Assembly (NCBI RefSeq): GCF_019656455.1
Contig: NZ_BPMK01000008.1
Span: 124,001 to 188,000 of the forward strand
Direction: 5' to 3'
Length of the DNA stretch: 64,000 bases
DNA from: Noviherbaspirillum aridicola
GTDB taxonomy: Bacteria > Pseudomonadota > Gammaproteobacteria > Burkholderiales > Burkholderiaceae_D
Of this stretch, positions 43,520-53,994 are shown in pieces; position 1 is the first letter of the stretch; each line of letters begins with the position of its first letter. Position numbers and translations under genes: made by a program. The notes below the pieces were generated by a model, which was given only the letters and a program-made list of their open reading frames with translations, was not told the DNA's origin and did not search any database.

Positions 43520-44395
43520 TCAGCCGGCCGGCTTGTTCTTCCGCCAGCACACGGTCTGCTCGTTCACCGCACGAAGCGGCTCGGTGATGCCGTGCGCGGC
43601 CCGGTATTCGTCGACCGCCTGCCGGCATCCGAACGGCAGGCCATAGTCGTCGACGATCACCCAGCCGCCGGGCGAGAGTTTCGGATACAGCGCCTCGAGC
43701 GCGTCCCGGGTGGAGTCATACCAGTCGCCGTCGAGCCGCATCAGCGCGAGCCGCTCGATGGGCGCGGCGGGCAGGGTCTCGCCGAACCATCCCGCCAGAA
43801 AACAGACCTGTTCGTCGAGCAGGTCGTACTTGCGAAACACCGAGCGCACCTGGTCGAGCGAAATGCGCAGGTGATCGAGCGGGCCGAGCAGATGGAACCA
43901 TATCGCGTCGTCGAGGTTCTTCTCCGGGTCGGGCCGCGGCAAGCCCTGGAATGAATCGGCCACCCAGACCTTGCGATCCGTGATGCCATAGGCTTTCAGT
44001 ATTCCGCGCATCAGCACCGGGATGCCGCCTTTCCAGACGCCGGTTTCGATGAAATCGCCGGGGACCTGCGACAGAATCACCTGCATCACGCAAGCGTGGA
44101 CATGGTCGACCAGGACCGGCGCGCACATGGTGTCGGGCGTGAGGTCGGGGTGCATGCCGTTGAGGAGCTTCTGCAGCAGCGCCGCGCTGAAGCGTCCATC
44201 GGAAGCCAGGCTGCCCAGTTGGCTTTGCAGCGACATGCCGGACGCGGCGAGGTATGGGCGGAACACGCGCTCGGCGTCGTCCAGCAGCGCCTCGCACTGC
44301 GCGAGACCGACGCCCGTGCCGGGACGGGGCTGCGCGCCGTCCCGGCCGGTAAGCCGATGCTTCAACTGATCGATATAGCTCGTCGCCGATATCAT
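43520..44395 (-). CDS. TylF/MycF-type O-methyltransferase
   Basis: A 291-residue SAM-dependent methyltransferase of the TylF/MycF (macrocin O-methyltransferase) family. Motifs are GDFIETGVWKGGIPVLMRG, VWVADSFQGLP and LALMRLDGDWYDST, with the metal-binding Asp residues (VIVDDYG). Known members act on sugars in antibiotic synthesis, but here no sugar pathway is adjacent. ATG 44395 follows GGGGAG. It is just past the htpG terminator, so is probably transcribed separately. Confidence 0.82.
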   Translation of the reverse strand: MISATSYIDQLKHRLTGRDGAQPRPGTGVGLAQCEALLDDAERVFRPYLAASGMSLQSQLGSLASDGRFSAALLQKLLNGMHPDLTPDTMCAPVLVDHVHACVMQVILSQVPGDFIETGVWKGGIPVLMRGILKAYGITDRKVWVADSFQGLPRPDPEKNLDDAIWFHLLGPLDHLRISLDQVRSVFRKYDLLDEQVCFLAGWFGETLPAAPIERLALMRLDGDWYDSTRDALEALYPKLSPGGWVIVDDYGLPFGCRQAVDEYRAAHGITEPLRAVNEQTVCWRKNKPAG

Positions 44396-44502
44396 GCGCC
44401 GCTCCCCGCGTCCGCCAGGCGGTGCATGCCCGGATCTATCAGATGTGTGGGCATGGCGGCGCGGCGGTTCCCGGACCGCTCCCATCGCCGCCGCGCTGGG
44501 CG

Positions 44503-44545
44503 ACAGGAAAGAAAATGCCGCCCGGCCGGCAAGGCGGGGCGGCAT
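44503..44545 (-). terminator. Terminator of htpG
   Basis: On the minus strand ATGCCGCCC / GGGCGGCAT pairs over 9 bp with a 13-nt loop and is followed by TTTTCTTTCC. It lies 23 nt after the htpG stop. Confidence 0.8.
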
Positions 44546-44567
44546 GGTCGGGACAGGCGAGGCTTGC

Positions 44568-46481
<1,914 letters not shown>

Positions 46482-46592
46482 TTTTACCTCTTGAGTTGTT
46501 GGTTTGGCAATCGGTGCGGGGAGGCGGAAAGAAATGCCGCCCCGGAAGTTCTGGAAACTCGCGCGCCTGACATGAGGGCGCTGGCAAAGATT

Positions 46593-48071
46593 TCAAGCCC
46601 TGGATGCAACTTTTCCGATTTCCCGCTCCAGGAAGCGCAGCAGGCCGCTGTCCTGCATGTTGGCGACGTTGACGCGCATGCGGGTGGACGGCAGCTGGCT
46701 GGGCGAGAACAGGCTGCCCGGCGCCAGCAGGTAGCCCTGTTCCATCGCTTTTTCGGTCAGGACATTGGTGTCGCAACGGGCATCGACCCAGAGGAAAATG
46801 CCGGCCGGCGCGCCGATGTCGATCTCCAGGCCGATGCGTTCCAGCTGCCGCACGGTCTTGTCGCGCACCGCGTCGAGCTTGCCGCGCAGGCGGTCGGCAT
46901 GCTTGCGGTAGTGCCCCTCCGACAGGATCTTGTAGATCACCCGCTCGCCGATATCGGAGGTGGTCAGCGTGCTGAGCATCTTGCGGTCGGCAAGACGCTT
47001 GGCCATGTCGGGCGAGGTGGCGATGAAGCCGACCCGCAGGTTGGCCGCCAGCGTCTTGGAAAACCCGCCGAGATAAATCACCCGGTTGAGCTGGTCCAGC
47101 GCCGCGATGCGGGTCGCCGGCTGCACCGCGGCGCCGGGATGCAGGTCGCAGTAGATGTCGTCCTCGACGATGGTGAAGTCGTGCTGTTCCGCGATCTTCA
47201 GGATCTGGAAGGCCTTGGCCGCGGACAGCGAGGTGGAGGTCGGGTTGTGCAGCACCGAATTGATCACGTACAGCTTGGGCTTGTGCAGCGCCGCCAGCTC
47301 GGCCAGCTTGTCGATGTCGGGACCGTCGGCGAGGCGGGGAATGCCGATCACCTTGGTGCCCATGGCGGCGAAGGAGCCGAACATCAGGAACCATGCCGGA
47401 TCGTCGACGAAGATCGTATCCCCGGGCAGCGTGAAGTGACGCGCGATGATGTCCAGCGCCTGGGTGACGCCGGCGGTGGTGACGAACTGCTCGGGCGTGG
47501 CGGCGATTTCGAGTTCGGCCAGCTTGAGCTGCAGCTGCTGGCGCAGCTGCGGCGAGCCCTGCGGATTCCCGTAGTTCAGCAGCAGGCTCTGATGCTGGCG
47601 GCTGACGGCGCGCAGGCCGTTGGCCACCAGTTCGCCGTCCAGCCATTCGGCCGGCAGCAGGCCCGAACCTGGCGAATTCTGCGTCGGGTACTGGCGGAAC
47701 ATGTTCCTCACCAGCCATACCACGTCGAGCTGCTGCGGCGCGCTGTCCACCGCGCGCGGCTTGCCGGCGGCGGTCATCGGCGCGCGTTCGCGCACGAAGA
47801 AGCCGGAGCCCCGGCGCGATTCCAGGTAACCCTTGGCCACCAGCCGGTCATAGGCTTCCACCACGGTGAAGCGCGACACCTGGTGCGACTCGGCGAACTC
47901 GCGGATCGAGGGCATGCGGGCACCGCTGCGCAGGAGCTTGTCGTCGATGCGCGATTCGATGGAGCGCACGATCTGCTCCACCAGGGACGCGCCGGACTCG
48001 CGCGACAGGACCTGGGGCGACACGATGGACAGGGCGGGGGCCGGCCGGCGGGAGTGAGCTGTACTGGTCAT
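46593..48071 (-). CDS. MocR-type PLP-dependent regulator (GntR/aminotransferase fusion)
   Basis: A 492-residue fusion. An N-terminal GntR winged helix (ARMPSIREFAESHQVSRFTV) is followed by a type I aminotransferase fold with a PLP Lys in LGGFSKTLAANLRVG. MocR proteins sense PLP or amino-acid derivatives and control nearby genes. It is divergent from a LysE-type exporter. Two perfect 11-bp direct repeats and a third partial copy lie at its 5' end, as expected of a MocR operator. Confidence 0.88.
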   Translation of the reverse strand: MTSTAHSRRPAPALSIVSPQVLSRESGASLVEQIVRSIESRIDDKLLRSGARMPSIREFAESHQVSRFTVVEAYDRLVAKGYLESRRGSGFFVRERAPMTAAGKPRAVDSAPQQLDVVWLVRNMFRQYPTQNSPGSGLLPAEWLDGELVANGLRAVSRQHQSLLLNYGNPQGSPQLRQQLQLKLAELEIAATPEQFVTTAGVTQALDIIARHFTLPGDTIFVDDPAWFLMFGSFAAMGTKVIGIPRLADGPDIDKLAELAALHKPKLYVINSVLHNPTSTSLSAAKAFQILKIAEQHDFTIVEDDIYCDLHPGAAVQPATRIAALDQLNRVIYLGGFSKTLAANLRVGFIATSPDMAKRLADRKMLSTLTTSDIGERVIYKILSEGHYRKHADRLRGKLDAVRDKTVRQLERIGLEIDIGAPAGIFLWVDARCDTNVLTEKAMEQGYLLAPGSLFSPSQLPSTRMRVNVANMQDSGLLRFLEREIGKVASRA

Positions 48072-48104
48072 ATTGCCGTGACAGTGAAGAAAATTATATG
48101 GAGA

Positions 48105-48126
48105 ACTGTACTGGTACTGTACTGGT
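48105..48126. promoter_or_regulatory. Tandem direct repeat, candidate MocR operator
   Basis: ACTGTACTGGT occurs twice without a gap (48105-48115 and 48116-48126), and CTGTACTGGT again at 48059-48068, overlapping the MocR gene's start. Direct-repeat operators are usual for MocR/GntR regulators, and the site lies in the shared region with the LysE gene. Confidence 0.7.
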
Positions 48127-48250
48127 GTTTTTGGTTAGCATAGTTCAACCGATCGGACGGCGCAACAGCGCCCCGCAGGCAGACCGCAGCTATCCTGCCG
48201 GCGCCGCGCAGGCGGTTCATGCACCGTCCGTCCGCCACCAGGAGACTCAC

Positions 48251-48841
48251 ATGGAAACGCTGCTGCCGCTTGCCTTCTTCGCCTTCGTGTCATCGATCAC
48301 GCCCGGCCCGAACAACATCATGCTGACCTCGTCGGGGATACTGTTCGGCTTCACGCGCTCTATCCCGCACATGCTCGGCATCACCTTCGGTTTCGGCGTG
48401 CTGCTGGCGCTGTGCGCGGCGGGCGTCGGCAGCCTGATCATCGCGGTGCCGGCGGTGCACGTGGCGCTCAAGCTGGCGGGCTCCGCCTACCTGGTGTACC
48501 TCGCCTGGCAGCTGCGCAGCATGGCCTTCGGCCAGCAGGATGACGGACGGGCGCGGCCGATGTCGTTCGCGGGCGCCGCACTGTTCCAGTTCGCCAATCC
48601 CAAGGCATGGGTGATGGCGATCACCGGCGCCTCGGCCTTCCTGCCCGTCATGCAGCCGGTGTGGATGGCGGTGGCAATCTTCTGCCTCGTGTTCTGCGTG
48701 GTGAACCTGCCCTGCATCAGCGTCTGGGCCGGCACCGGCGCGGCGCTGCGCAAGTATCTCGCGCAGCCCAGGTGGCAGCGCCTGTTCTGCATGGTGATGG
48801 TGGGGCTGACGGTGTATTCGGCCGCGGCGATCTGGCTGTAG
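48251..48841 (+). CDS. LysE/RhtB-family amino-acid exporter
   Basis: A 196-residue membrane protein with about six hydrophobic segments and the LysE/RhtB motif TPGPNNIMLTSSG at the N-terminus. Members export amino acids or related compounds. It starts at ATG 48251 with GGAG upstream and is divergent from the MocR-type gene, its likely regulator. A DMT permease follows after 18 nt. Confidence 0.88.
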   Translation: METLLPLAFFAFVSSITPGPNNIMLTSSGILFGFTRSIPHMLGITFGFGVLLALCAAGVGSLIIAVPAVHVALKLAGSAYLVYLAWQLRSMAFGQQDDGRARPMSFAGAALFQFANPKAWVMAITGASAFLPVMQPVWMAVAIFCLVFCVVNLPCISVWAGTGAALRKYLAQPRWQRLFCMVMVGLTVYSAAAIWL

Positions 48842-48859
48842 CCGGTAAGGAGACGAACG

Positions 48860-49741
48860 ATGAGCGCGGTGATGTCGCAGGAAAGCAGGGGCATGTGGCT
48901 GGGCCTGGTCGGGGTGGCAATCTTCAGCCTGACCCTGCCGTTTACCCGGCTCGCGGTGGCCGAACTCGATCCGGTGCTGGTCGCGCTCGGCAGGGCGGTG
49001 GTGGCCGCCGCCGGGTCGGCGGCGCTGTTGTGGTGGATGCGTGCCCCGCGCCCGACCGCCCGCCAGTGGAAAGCGCTGGCGATCACGTCGCTCGGCGTGG
49101 TGGTGGGCTTTCCGCTGTTTTCCTCGATCGCGATGCGTTACGTGCCGGCGGCGCACGGCGCCGTGGTGATCGGCGTGCTGCCGCTGGCCACCGCGCTGTT
49201 CGGCGCGCTGCGCTTCGGCGAACGTCCCTCCACCGCCTTCTGGGCGGCGGCGGTGGCGGGGAGCGGGCTGGTGGTCGGCTTCGCGCTGTGGCAGGGCGAC
49301 GGCAGCTTCCACGTCGCGGATCTCGCGCTGTTCGCCGCCGTGGTTGCCGCCGCCATGGGCTATGCGGAAGGCGGCCGCCTGTCGCAGACGATGGGCGGAC
49401 AGCAGGTGATTTCGTGGGCGCTGGTGCTGGCGCTGCCGGTGCTGTTGCCGGTGACCATCTGGCTGTCGCTGGTGCACGGGCTGGACGCCTCGCCGCGCGC
49501 CTGGCTGGGATTCGGTTATGTGTCGCTATTTTCGATGTTTATTGGGTTTTTCTTTTGGTATAAAGGGCTGGCCCTGGGCGGCATCGCCCGCGTCGGCCAG
49601 GTGCAGCTGGTGCAGCCCTTCCTGACGCTCATCGGCGCCGCCCTGATCCTCGGCGAAAGCCTGGAGGCGGTGCACTTCCTCTTCGCGCTGGCGGTGATCG
49701 CCGTGGTCGCGCTCGGAAGGCGCGCCGCGATCAGGCGGTAA
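48860..49741 (+). CDS. EamA/DMT-family permease
   Basis: A 293-residue membrane protein with about ten hydrophobic segments in two EamA halves (RLAVAELDPVLVALGRAVVA and GKAL-like region). These proteins export metabolites or drugs. It lies 18 nt after the LysE-type gene, so a joint amino-acid/metabolite export operon is plausible. The substrate is unknown. Confidence 0.82.
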   Translation: MSAVMSQESRGMWLGLVGVAIFSLTLPFTRLAVAELDPVLVALGRAVVAAAGSAALLWWMRAPRPTARQWKALAITSLGVVVGFPLFSSIAMRYVPAAHGAVVIGVLPLATALFGALRFGERPSTAFWAAAVAGSGLVVGFALWQGDGSFHVADLALFAAVVAAAMGYAEGGRLSQTMGGQQVISWALVLALPVLLPVTIWLSLVHGLDASPRAWLGFGYVSLFSMFIGFFFWYKGLALGGIARVGQVQLVQPFLTLIGAALILGESLEAVHFLFALAVIAVVALGRRAAIRR

Positions 49742-49775
49742 AATCGCGCGCTCATCACATCCAAAGGAGAACATC

Positions 49776-50234
49776 TTGTCCGTCTATGAAAAGCTCAAAG
49801 CCCTGAACATCGACCTGCCTGCCGTCGCCTCGCCCGCGGCCGCCTACGTGATGTATGTCCAGACCGGCAATACCGTCTACCTGTCCGGCCACATCGCCAA
49901 GAAGGACGGCAAGCCCTGGGTCGGCCAGCTCGGCAAGGATATCGGCACCGAGGAAGGCAAGCTGGCCGCGCGCGCGGTGGCGATCGACCTGCTGGCCACG
50001 CTGCAGGCGGCCTGTGGCGGCGACCTCAACCGGGTCAGGCGCATCGTCAAGCTGGTGAGCCTGGTGAACTCCACGCCGGACTTCACCGAGCAGCACCTGG
50101 TGACCAACGGCGCGTCCGAACTCATCGGCGAAGTGTTCGGCGAGCAGGGCAAGCACGCGCGCGCGGCTTTCGGCGTCGCCCAGGTTCCGCTCGGCGCCTG
50201 CGTCGAAATCGACATGATCGCCGAACTCGGCTGA
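49776..50234 (+). CDS. RidA-family protein (YjgF/YER057c/UK114)
   Basis: A 152-residue RidA-family protein: NTVYLSGHIAKKDGKPWVGQLGKD is the family core, and QVPLGACVEIDMIAEL the C-terminal motif. RidA deaminates reactive enamine/imine intermediates of PLP enzymes, but the usual Arg is in a different context here (family RidA2-like). The start is TTG 49776, with AAAGGAG upstream. It lies in a run of PLP-related and export genes. Confidence 0.85.
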   Translation: MSVYEKLKALNIDLPAVASPAAAYVMYVQTGNTVYLSGHIAKKDGKPWVGQLGKDIGTEEGKLAARAVAIDLLATLQAACGGDLNRVRRIVKLVSLVNSTPDFTEQHLVTNGASELIGEVFGEQGKHARAAFGVAQVPLGACVEIDMIAELG

Positions 50235-50252
50235 CAACATAAGGAGGGGCGC

Positions 50253-51083
50253 ATGCAGCGTCGTTTCAGACAGGTCGATGTCTTCACCCGGGTGCCCTTC
50301 CTGGGCAATCCGGTCGCCGTCATCCTCGACGGCGACGGATTGAGCACGGAACAGATGCAGCAGATCGCGCGCTGGACCAACCTGTCCGAGACCACCTTCG
50401 TCTGCGCCCCGGAAGATCCGCGCGCCGACTATCGCCTGCGCATCTTCTGCCCTGGCTACGAGATGCGTTTCGCCGGCCATCCCACCATCGGCAGCGCGCA
50501 TGCGGTACTGTCATCCGGGTACACGCCGAAGCAGCCGGGCCGTATCGTGCAGGAATGCGGCGTCGGTCTGGTGCGGCTGTCGCTCGGCGAGGATGTCATC
50601 CGCGTGGCGCTTCCGCCCGCGAAGTTCATCCCGGTCGCGCCCGCAGTCCGCGATGCGCTGGAAGGCGCGATCGGCGCGCGCTTCGTCGAGGAGCCGGTGA
50701 TCGTCGACCTCGGCATCGCCTGGCTTACCGGCCGCGTGGCGAGCGGCGAGCTGCTGCGCAGCCTCACGCCCGACATGGATGCCGTCGCCCGCGCGGGCAG
50801 GATGGCCGACGGCGCCGGCATCAACCTGTTCGGCGAAGACGGCGAAACGATCGAAGTCCGTTCCCTGATCCCGCACGCCGGCACCCCGGAAGACCCGGTC
50901 TGCGGCAGCGGCAACGGTGCGGTGGCGTATTACCTGAGAAAACAACGGGGACCCGTCGATTACCAGGCGCGGCAGGGCCGCTGCATGGCGCGCGACGGGC
51001 GGATAGAGATCACGCACGAGGGCGACACGATCTGGCTCGGCGGCGCCGCCATGAGTTGCATGGAAGGCACCCTCACGATCTGA
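50253..51083 (+). CDS. PhzF-family isomerase-like protein
   Basis: A 276-residue protein of the PhzF (phenazine biosynthesis) fold. Motifs are the N-terminal QVDVFTRVPFLGNPVAVI, MRFAGHPTIGSAH and the C-terminal GTPEDPVCGSGNGAVAYYL. Most such proteins are epimerase/isomerase-like, not involved in phenazines; here no phenazine genes are nearby. AAGGAGGG lies before ATG 50253. It is 18 nt after the RidA gene. Confidence 0.85.
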   Translation: MQRRFRQVDVFTRVPFLGNPVAVILDGDGLSTEQMQQIARWTNLSETTFVCAPEDPRADYRLRIFCPGYEMRFAGHPTIGSAHAVLSSGYTPKQPGRIVQECGVGLVRLSLGEDVIRVALPPAKFIPVAPAVRDALEGAIGARFVEEPVIVDLGIAWLTGRVASGELLRSLTPDMDAVARAGRMADGAGINLFGEDGETIEVRSLIPHAGTPEDPVCGSGNGAVAYYLRKQRGPVDYQARQGRCMARDGRIEITHEGDTIWLGGAAMSCMEGTLTI

Positions 51084-51220
51084 TGCCCGATCCCTGATAC
51101 CTGACACCCGATATACAATCCTGCTTCCGCCGGCCGTCCACCCGATGTCCGGCATGAAAGAGGGGAGCCACAAGCAACCCCCGGCCAACGCGCTTTTTGC
51201 GCACTGACAGCGAGACGAAT

Positions 51221-52414
51221 ATGAAAATGGAAAACCCGACCCCGATCCAATGGCAATTCTCCGAGCGCGCGCAGCAGCTGCAAAGCTCGGTGATCCGCGA
51301 AATCCTGAAGGTGACCGTCCGTCCGGAAGTCATCTCTTTCGCGGGCGGATTGCCTTCCCCCGCCACCTTTCCGGTGGAACGCATGCGCGCCGCGCATGAC
51401 AAGGTATTGTCGGAGCAGGGCCGGGTAGCGCTCCAGTACGGCACCACCGATGGTTATCTGCCGCTGCGCGAGTGGATCGCCAACTCCCTCTCGACCGATG
51501 GCGCACGCATCCATCCCGAACAGGTGCTGATGGTGTCCGGCTCGCAGCAGGGCCTGGATCTGCTGGCCAAGGTGCTGATCGACGAAGGCAGCAAGGTGCT
51601 GGTCGAAACCCCGAGCTATCTCGGTGCCATCCAGGCGTTCTCGGTCTATCGCCCGCAGTTTCTGTCGGTGCCGACCGACGACCACGGCCTGCTGCCGCAG
51701 GAAGTCGCGCCTCTGGCCAAGGGCGCGCGCCTGCTGTACGCGCTGCCGAACTTCCAGAACCCCACCGGCCGCACGCTCTCCGTCGAACGCCGCCTGCAGC
51801 TGGTCGAAGCCTGCGCGAGCCTGGGCCTGCCGCTGATCGAGGACGATCCCTACGGCGCCCTCAGCTATCGCGGCGAGCCCCTGCCCAAGATGCTGACCAT
51901 GAACCCGGAGGGCGTCATCTACATGGGCTCCTTCTCCAAGGTGCTCACGCCCGGCATCCGCCTCGGCTATGTCGTCGCGCCGGTACCGCTGATCCGCAAG
52001 CTGGAGCAGGCCAAGCAGGCGGCCGACCTGCATACCTCGCAGTTGACGCAGATGGTGGTCTACGAGGCCATCAAGGACGGCTTCCTGAACGAGCACATTC
52101 CGACCATCCGCAAGCTGTACGCCGACCAGTGCCAGGCCATGCTCGCCGCGCTGCAGGAATACTTCCCGTCCTCGGCCACCTGGACACGTCCCGAAGGCGG
52201 CATGTTCATCTGGATCACGCTGCCGAAGCACATCGACGCGATGCAGTTGCTGGACGAAGCGATCGCGCAGAACGTCGCCTTCGTTCCGGGCGCGCCCTTC
52301 TACGCGAACGAGATCGAGCGCAACACGCTGCGACTGAGCTTCGTCACGGTGCCCCCGGAGAAGATCCGCGAAGGGGTGCAGAAGCTGGGCGCGCTGATCG
52401 CGAATAAGCTGTAG
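51221..52414 (+). CDS. PLP-dependent aminotransferase (2-aminoadipate/LysN-like)
   Basis: A 397-residue class I/II aminotransferase. VISFAGGLPSPATFP is the N-terminal motif, LQYGTTDGYLPLREWIA the substrate part, FQNPTG the cofactor-binding motif, and MGSFSKVLTPGIRLG the PLP-Lys region. The length and motifs fit the LysN/2-aminoadipate group, which can also act on aromatic or branched amino acids. I picked ATG 51221; ATG 51227 is also possible. A hairpin follows. Confidence 0.85.
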   Translation: MKMENPTPIQWQFSERAQQLQSSVIREILKVTVRPEVISFAGGLPSPATFPVERMRAAHDKVLSEQGRVALQYGTTDGYLPLREWIANSLSTDGARIHPEQVLMVSGSQQGLDLLAKVLIDEGSKVLVETPSYLGAIQAFSVYRPQFLSVPTDDHGLLPQEVAPLAKGARLLYALPNFQNPTGRTLSVERRLQLVEACASLGLPLIEDDPYGALSYRGEPLPKMLTMNPEGVIYMGSFSKVLTPGIRLGYVVAPVPLIRKLEQAKQAADLHTSQLTQMVVYEAIKDGFLNEHIPTIRKLYADQCQAMLAALQEYFPSSATWTRPEGGMFIWITLPKHIDAMQLLDEAIAQNVAFVPGAPFYANEIERNTLRLSFVTVPPEKIREGVQKLGALIANKL

Positions 52415-52429
52415 GACAGAGCAGAAGTT

Positions 52430-52452
52430 CAGGAGCGGCCCCGCTGCTCCTG
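52430..52452 (+). terminator. Hairpin between convergent genes
   Basis: CAGGAGC / GCTCCTG pairs over 7 bp with a 9-nt loop, between the aminotransferase gene and the convergent small gene. It is GC-rich and followed by TCTCCCG, with no long T-run. It is only a probable terminator. Confidence 0.4.
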
Positions 52453-52463
52453 TCTCCCGTCGC

Positions 52464-52721
52464 TTAGATGCGATCGGGCCTTGAGACGCGTTCGGCTTCC
52501 ACCATCCCGGCAGGGCGCTCCTTGGCCACTGTTTCGGCTGACCGCGCGGCGAGCTCGTCCCTGATGGCCGTGATCTGGATATCGGTCAGTCCCTTGTTCC
52601 TGTTGAGCATGTCTCGCAGTTCGTCGTCGGATTTGTTACGCAAACCATCCCTGAAGTTGTTGTATTCAATGCCGGCACGCGTGTTGACTCCAGGACGAGC
52701 AGAGATGATGTTCTGACTCAT
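52464..52721 (-). CDS. Small HrpL-regulon protein candidate with KSD-EL-DML motif
   Basis: An 85-residue hydrophilic protein without Cys. NNFRDGLRNKSDDELRDML (residues 21-39) matches NNFKSELKTKSDQELFDML in the harpin-like protein at 57.3 kb at 12 of 19 positions, including the core KSD-EL-DML; the helix after it is also similar. The rest is charged (KERPAGMVEAERVSRPDRI). ATG 52721 is chosen because the longer frame runs back across the promoter. An hrp box lies 54 nt upstream. It could be a secreted protein; its function is unknown. Confidence 0.65.
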   Translation of the reverse strand: MSQNIISARPGVNTRAGIEYNNFRDGLRNKSDDELRDMLNRNKGLTDIQITAIRDELAARSAETVAKERPAGMVEAERVSRPDRI

Positions 52722-52775
52722 GAGTAGCGCCTCTTTAAAAGTTGTTAAGACTACAAAATAAGGGTGCTGCCGATA

Positions 52776-52803
52776 TGGGTGGAATGCGCTTCGGGATTGT
52801 TCC
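52776..52803 (-). promoter_or_regulatory. hrp box ahead of the small KSD-EL-DML gene
   Basis: On the minus strand GGAACA (52798-52803) and CCACCCA (52776-52782) are 15 nt apart, one base from the HrpL consensus GGAACC-N15/16-CCACNNA. It ends 54 nt before ATG 52721. The remaining stretch to 53150 shows no gene. Confidence 0.78.
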
Positions 52804-53150
52804 TTTGTCATGGGTCGCCGAAACCCTGCTTTGCTCAACAATCCTGAACGACAGATGAAATGAGCAGAGGTATCGGGGCGGAATTCAAACATTGAACGGC
52901 CGCACGTCGATGCAAACGAGTTAGAACGCAAGGCGCTGCGCCTGCGCTTCGCGCACCGTAACTCCATGAAGTTTCGCGCCTGCCACCTCCCTGCCACGAC
53001 TGCCATCGTTGACAGTGGCAGCGGCGGCAGCTACCACGGTGCCGCCTCCACCGCTGATAATCCCCTTTCGATTCAAGTACTTGTAGCGCCCTTGGTGGTG
53101 GCACGCATGTTGCCAGACAGATGGAAACAATCCATCTCAGGAACAGCAAC

Positions 53151-53759
53151 ATGGACAATTCGCTTCCGATCGACACCGAGCGGCGCCAGCTCATCGCCGC
53201 CACCGCCATCGCCGCCGCCGTGCCCGCCGTGGCCTCGGTCGGCACTTTCGTGAGTACCTTCCAGCCCTCCGAAAGAGCCCGCGCCGCCGGCGCCGCCGTC
53301 GAACTCGACATCGGCGACCTCGCGCCGGGCCAGATGAAAACCGTCGAATGGCGGGGCAAGCCGGTGTGGGTCCTGCGGCGCACGCCTGAAATGCTGGCCT
53401 CGCTCGCGCAGACCGAACCGCAGGTCGCCGACCCGCTGTCGCAGCGGAACATGGACGAGATGACGCCGCCGTACGCGCGCAACAAGCATCGCTCGATCCA
53501 TCCCGAATACCTCGTGGTGATCGGCATCTGCACCCATCTCGGCTGTTCGCCGACCAGCAAGTTCGACACCGGCCCGCAGCCTTCGCTGCCCGACGACTGG
53601 GCGGGCGGATTCTTCTGCCCCTGCCATGGCTCGACCTTCGACCTCGCGGGACGCGTGTTCGCCAACAAGCCGGCGCCCGACAACCTGCAGGTGCCGCGCC
53701 ACATGTTCCTCGGCCCCACCCGCGTCGTCATCGGCCGGGACGAGGAGGGCGAGGCCTAG
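53151..53759 (+). CDS. petA: Rieske iron-sulfur protein (PetA-type), stand-alone
   Basis: A 202-residue Rieske protein with an N-terminal membrane anchor (RRQLIAATAIAAAVPAVASV). The [2Fe-2S] ligands are CTHLGC and CPCHGS. It matches the ubiquinol-cytochrome c reductase Rieske subunit. Unusually, no cytochrome b or c1 gene follows; the next genes are a DUF3149 protein and ccoG. ATG 53151 has AGGA upstream; an earlier ATG at 53121 would add ten residues. It may be a duplicate of the main complex III gene elsewhere. Confidence 0.85.
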   Translation: MDNSLPIDTERRQLIAATAIAAAVPAVASVGTFVSTFQPSERARAAGAAVELDIGDLAPGQMKTVEWRGKPVWVLRRTPEMLASLAQTEPQVADPLSQRNMDEMTPPYARNKHRSIHPEYLVVIGICTHLGCSPTSKFDTGPQPSLPDDWAGGFFCPCHGSTFDLAGRVFANKPAPDNLQVPRHMFLGPTRVVIGRDEEGEA

Positions 53760-53803
53760 CGTCGCCGGCAGACAGGTTTTTCAACCACGATGAGGAGCCC
53801 ACC

Positions 53804-53977
53804 ATGCAAGCCCTGAAGCTGCTGTTCACCAGCGATGTCGGATTGTTCACCGCGGCCGTCTTTGCCGTGCTGCTGGTGATGATCGTCTACTTCGTCTGGC
53901 TGTTTGCGTTCCGCAAGGACGCGAGCACACTATCCCCACCGGCCCAGGGCGACGGCGCGCTCCGTACCCAAACCTGA
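53804..53977 (+). CDS. DUF3149 small membrane protein
   Basis: A 57-residue protein with one hydrophobic segment (TAAVFAVLLVMIVYFVWLF) and a short polar tail, as in DUF3149 proteins. Such proteins are often found near respiratory genes. ATG 53804 has GAGGAG upstream. It lies between the Rieske gene and ccoG, 17 nt before the latter. Function unknown. Confidence 0.75.
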   Translation: MQALKLLFTSDVGLFTAAVFAVLLVMIVYFVWLFAFRKDASTLSPPAQGDGALRTQT

Positions 53978-53994
53978 GAAGAAAGAAGGCAGGC

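Noticed and set aside
52921-53130. A minus-strand ORF with a Gly/Ala-rich segment upstream of the small hrp-box gene
   Set aside because: There is no start with a ribosome site and no family; the Ala-rich stretch is typical of chance ORFs here.
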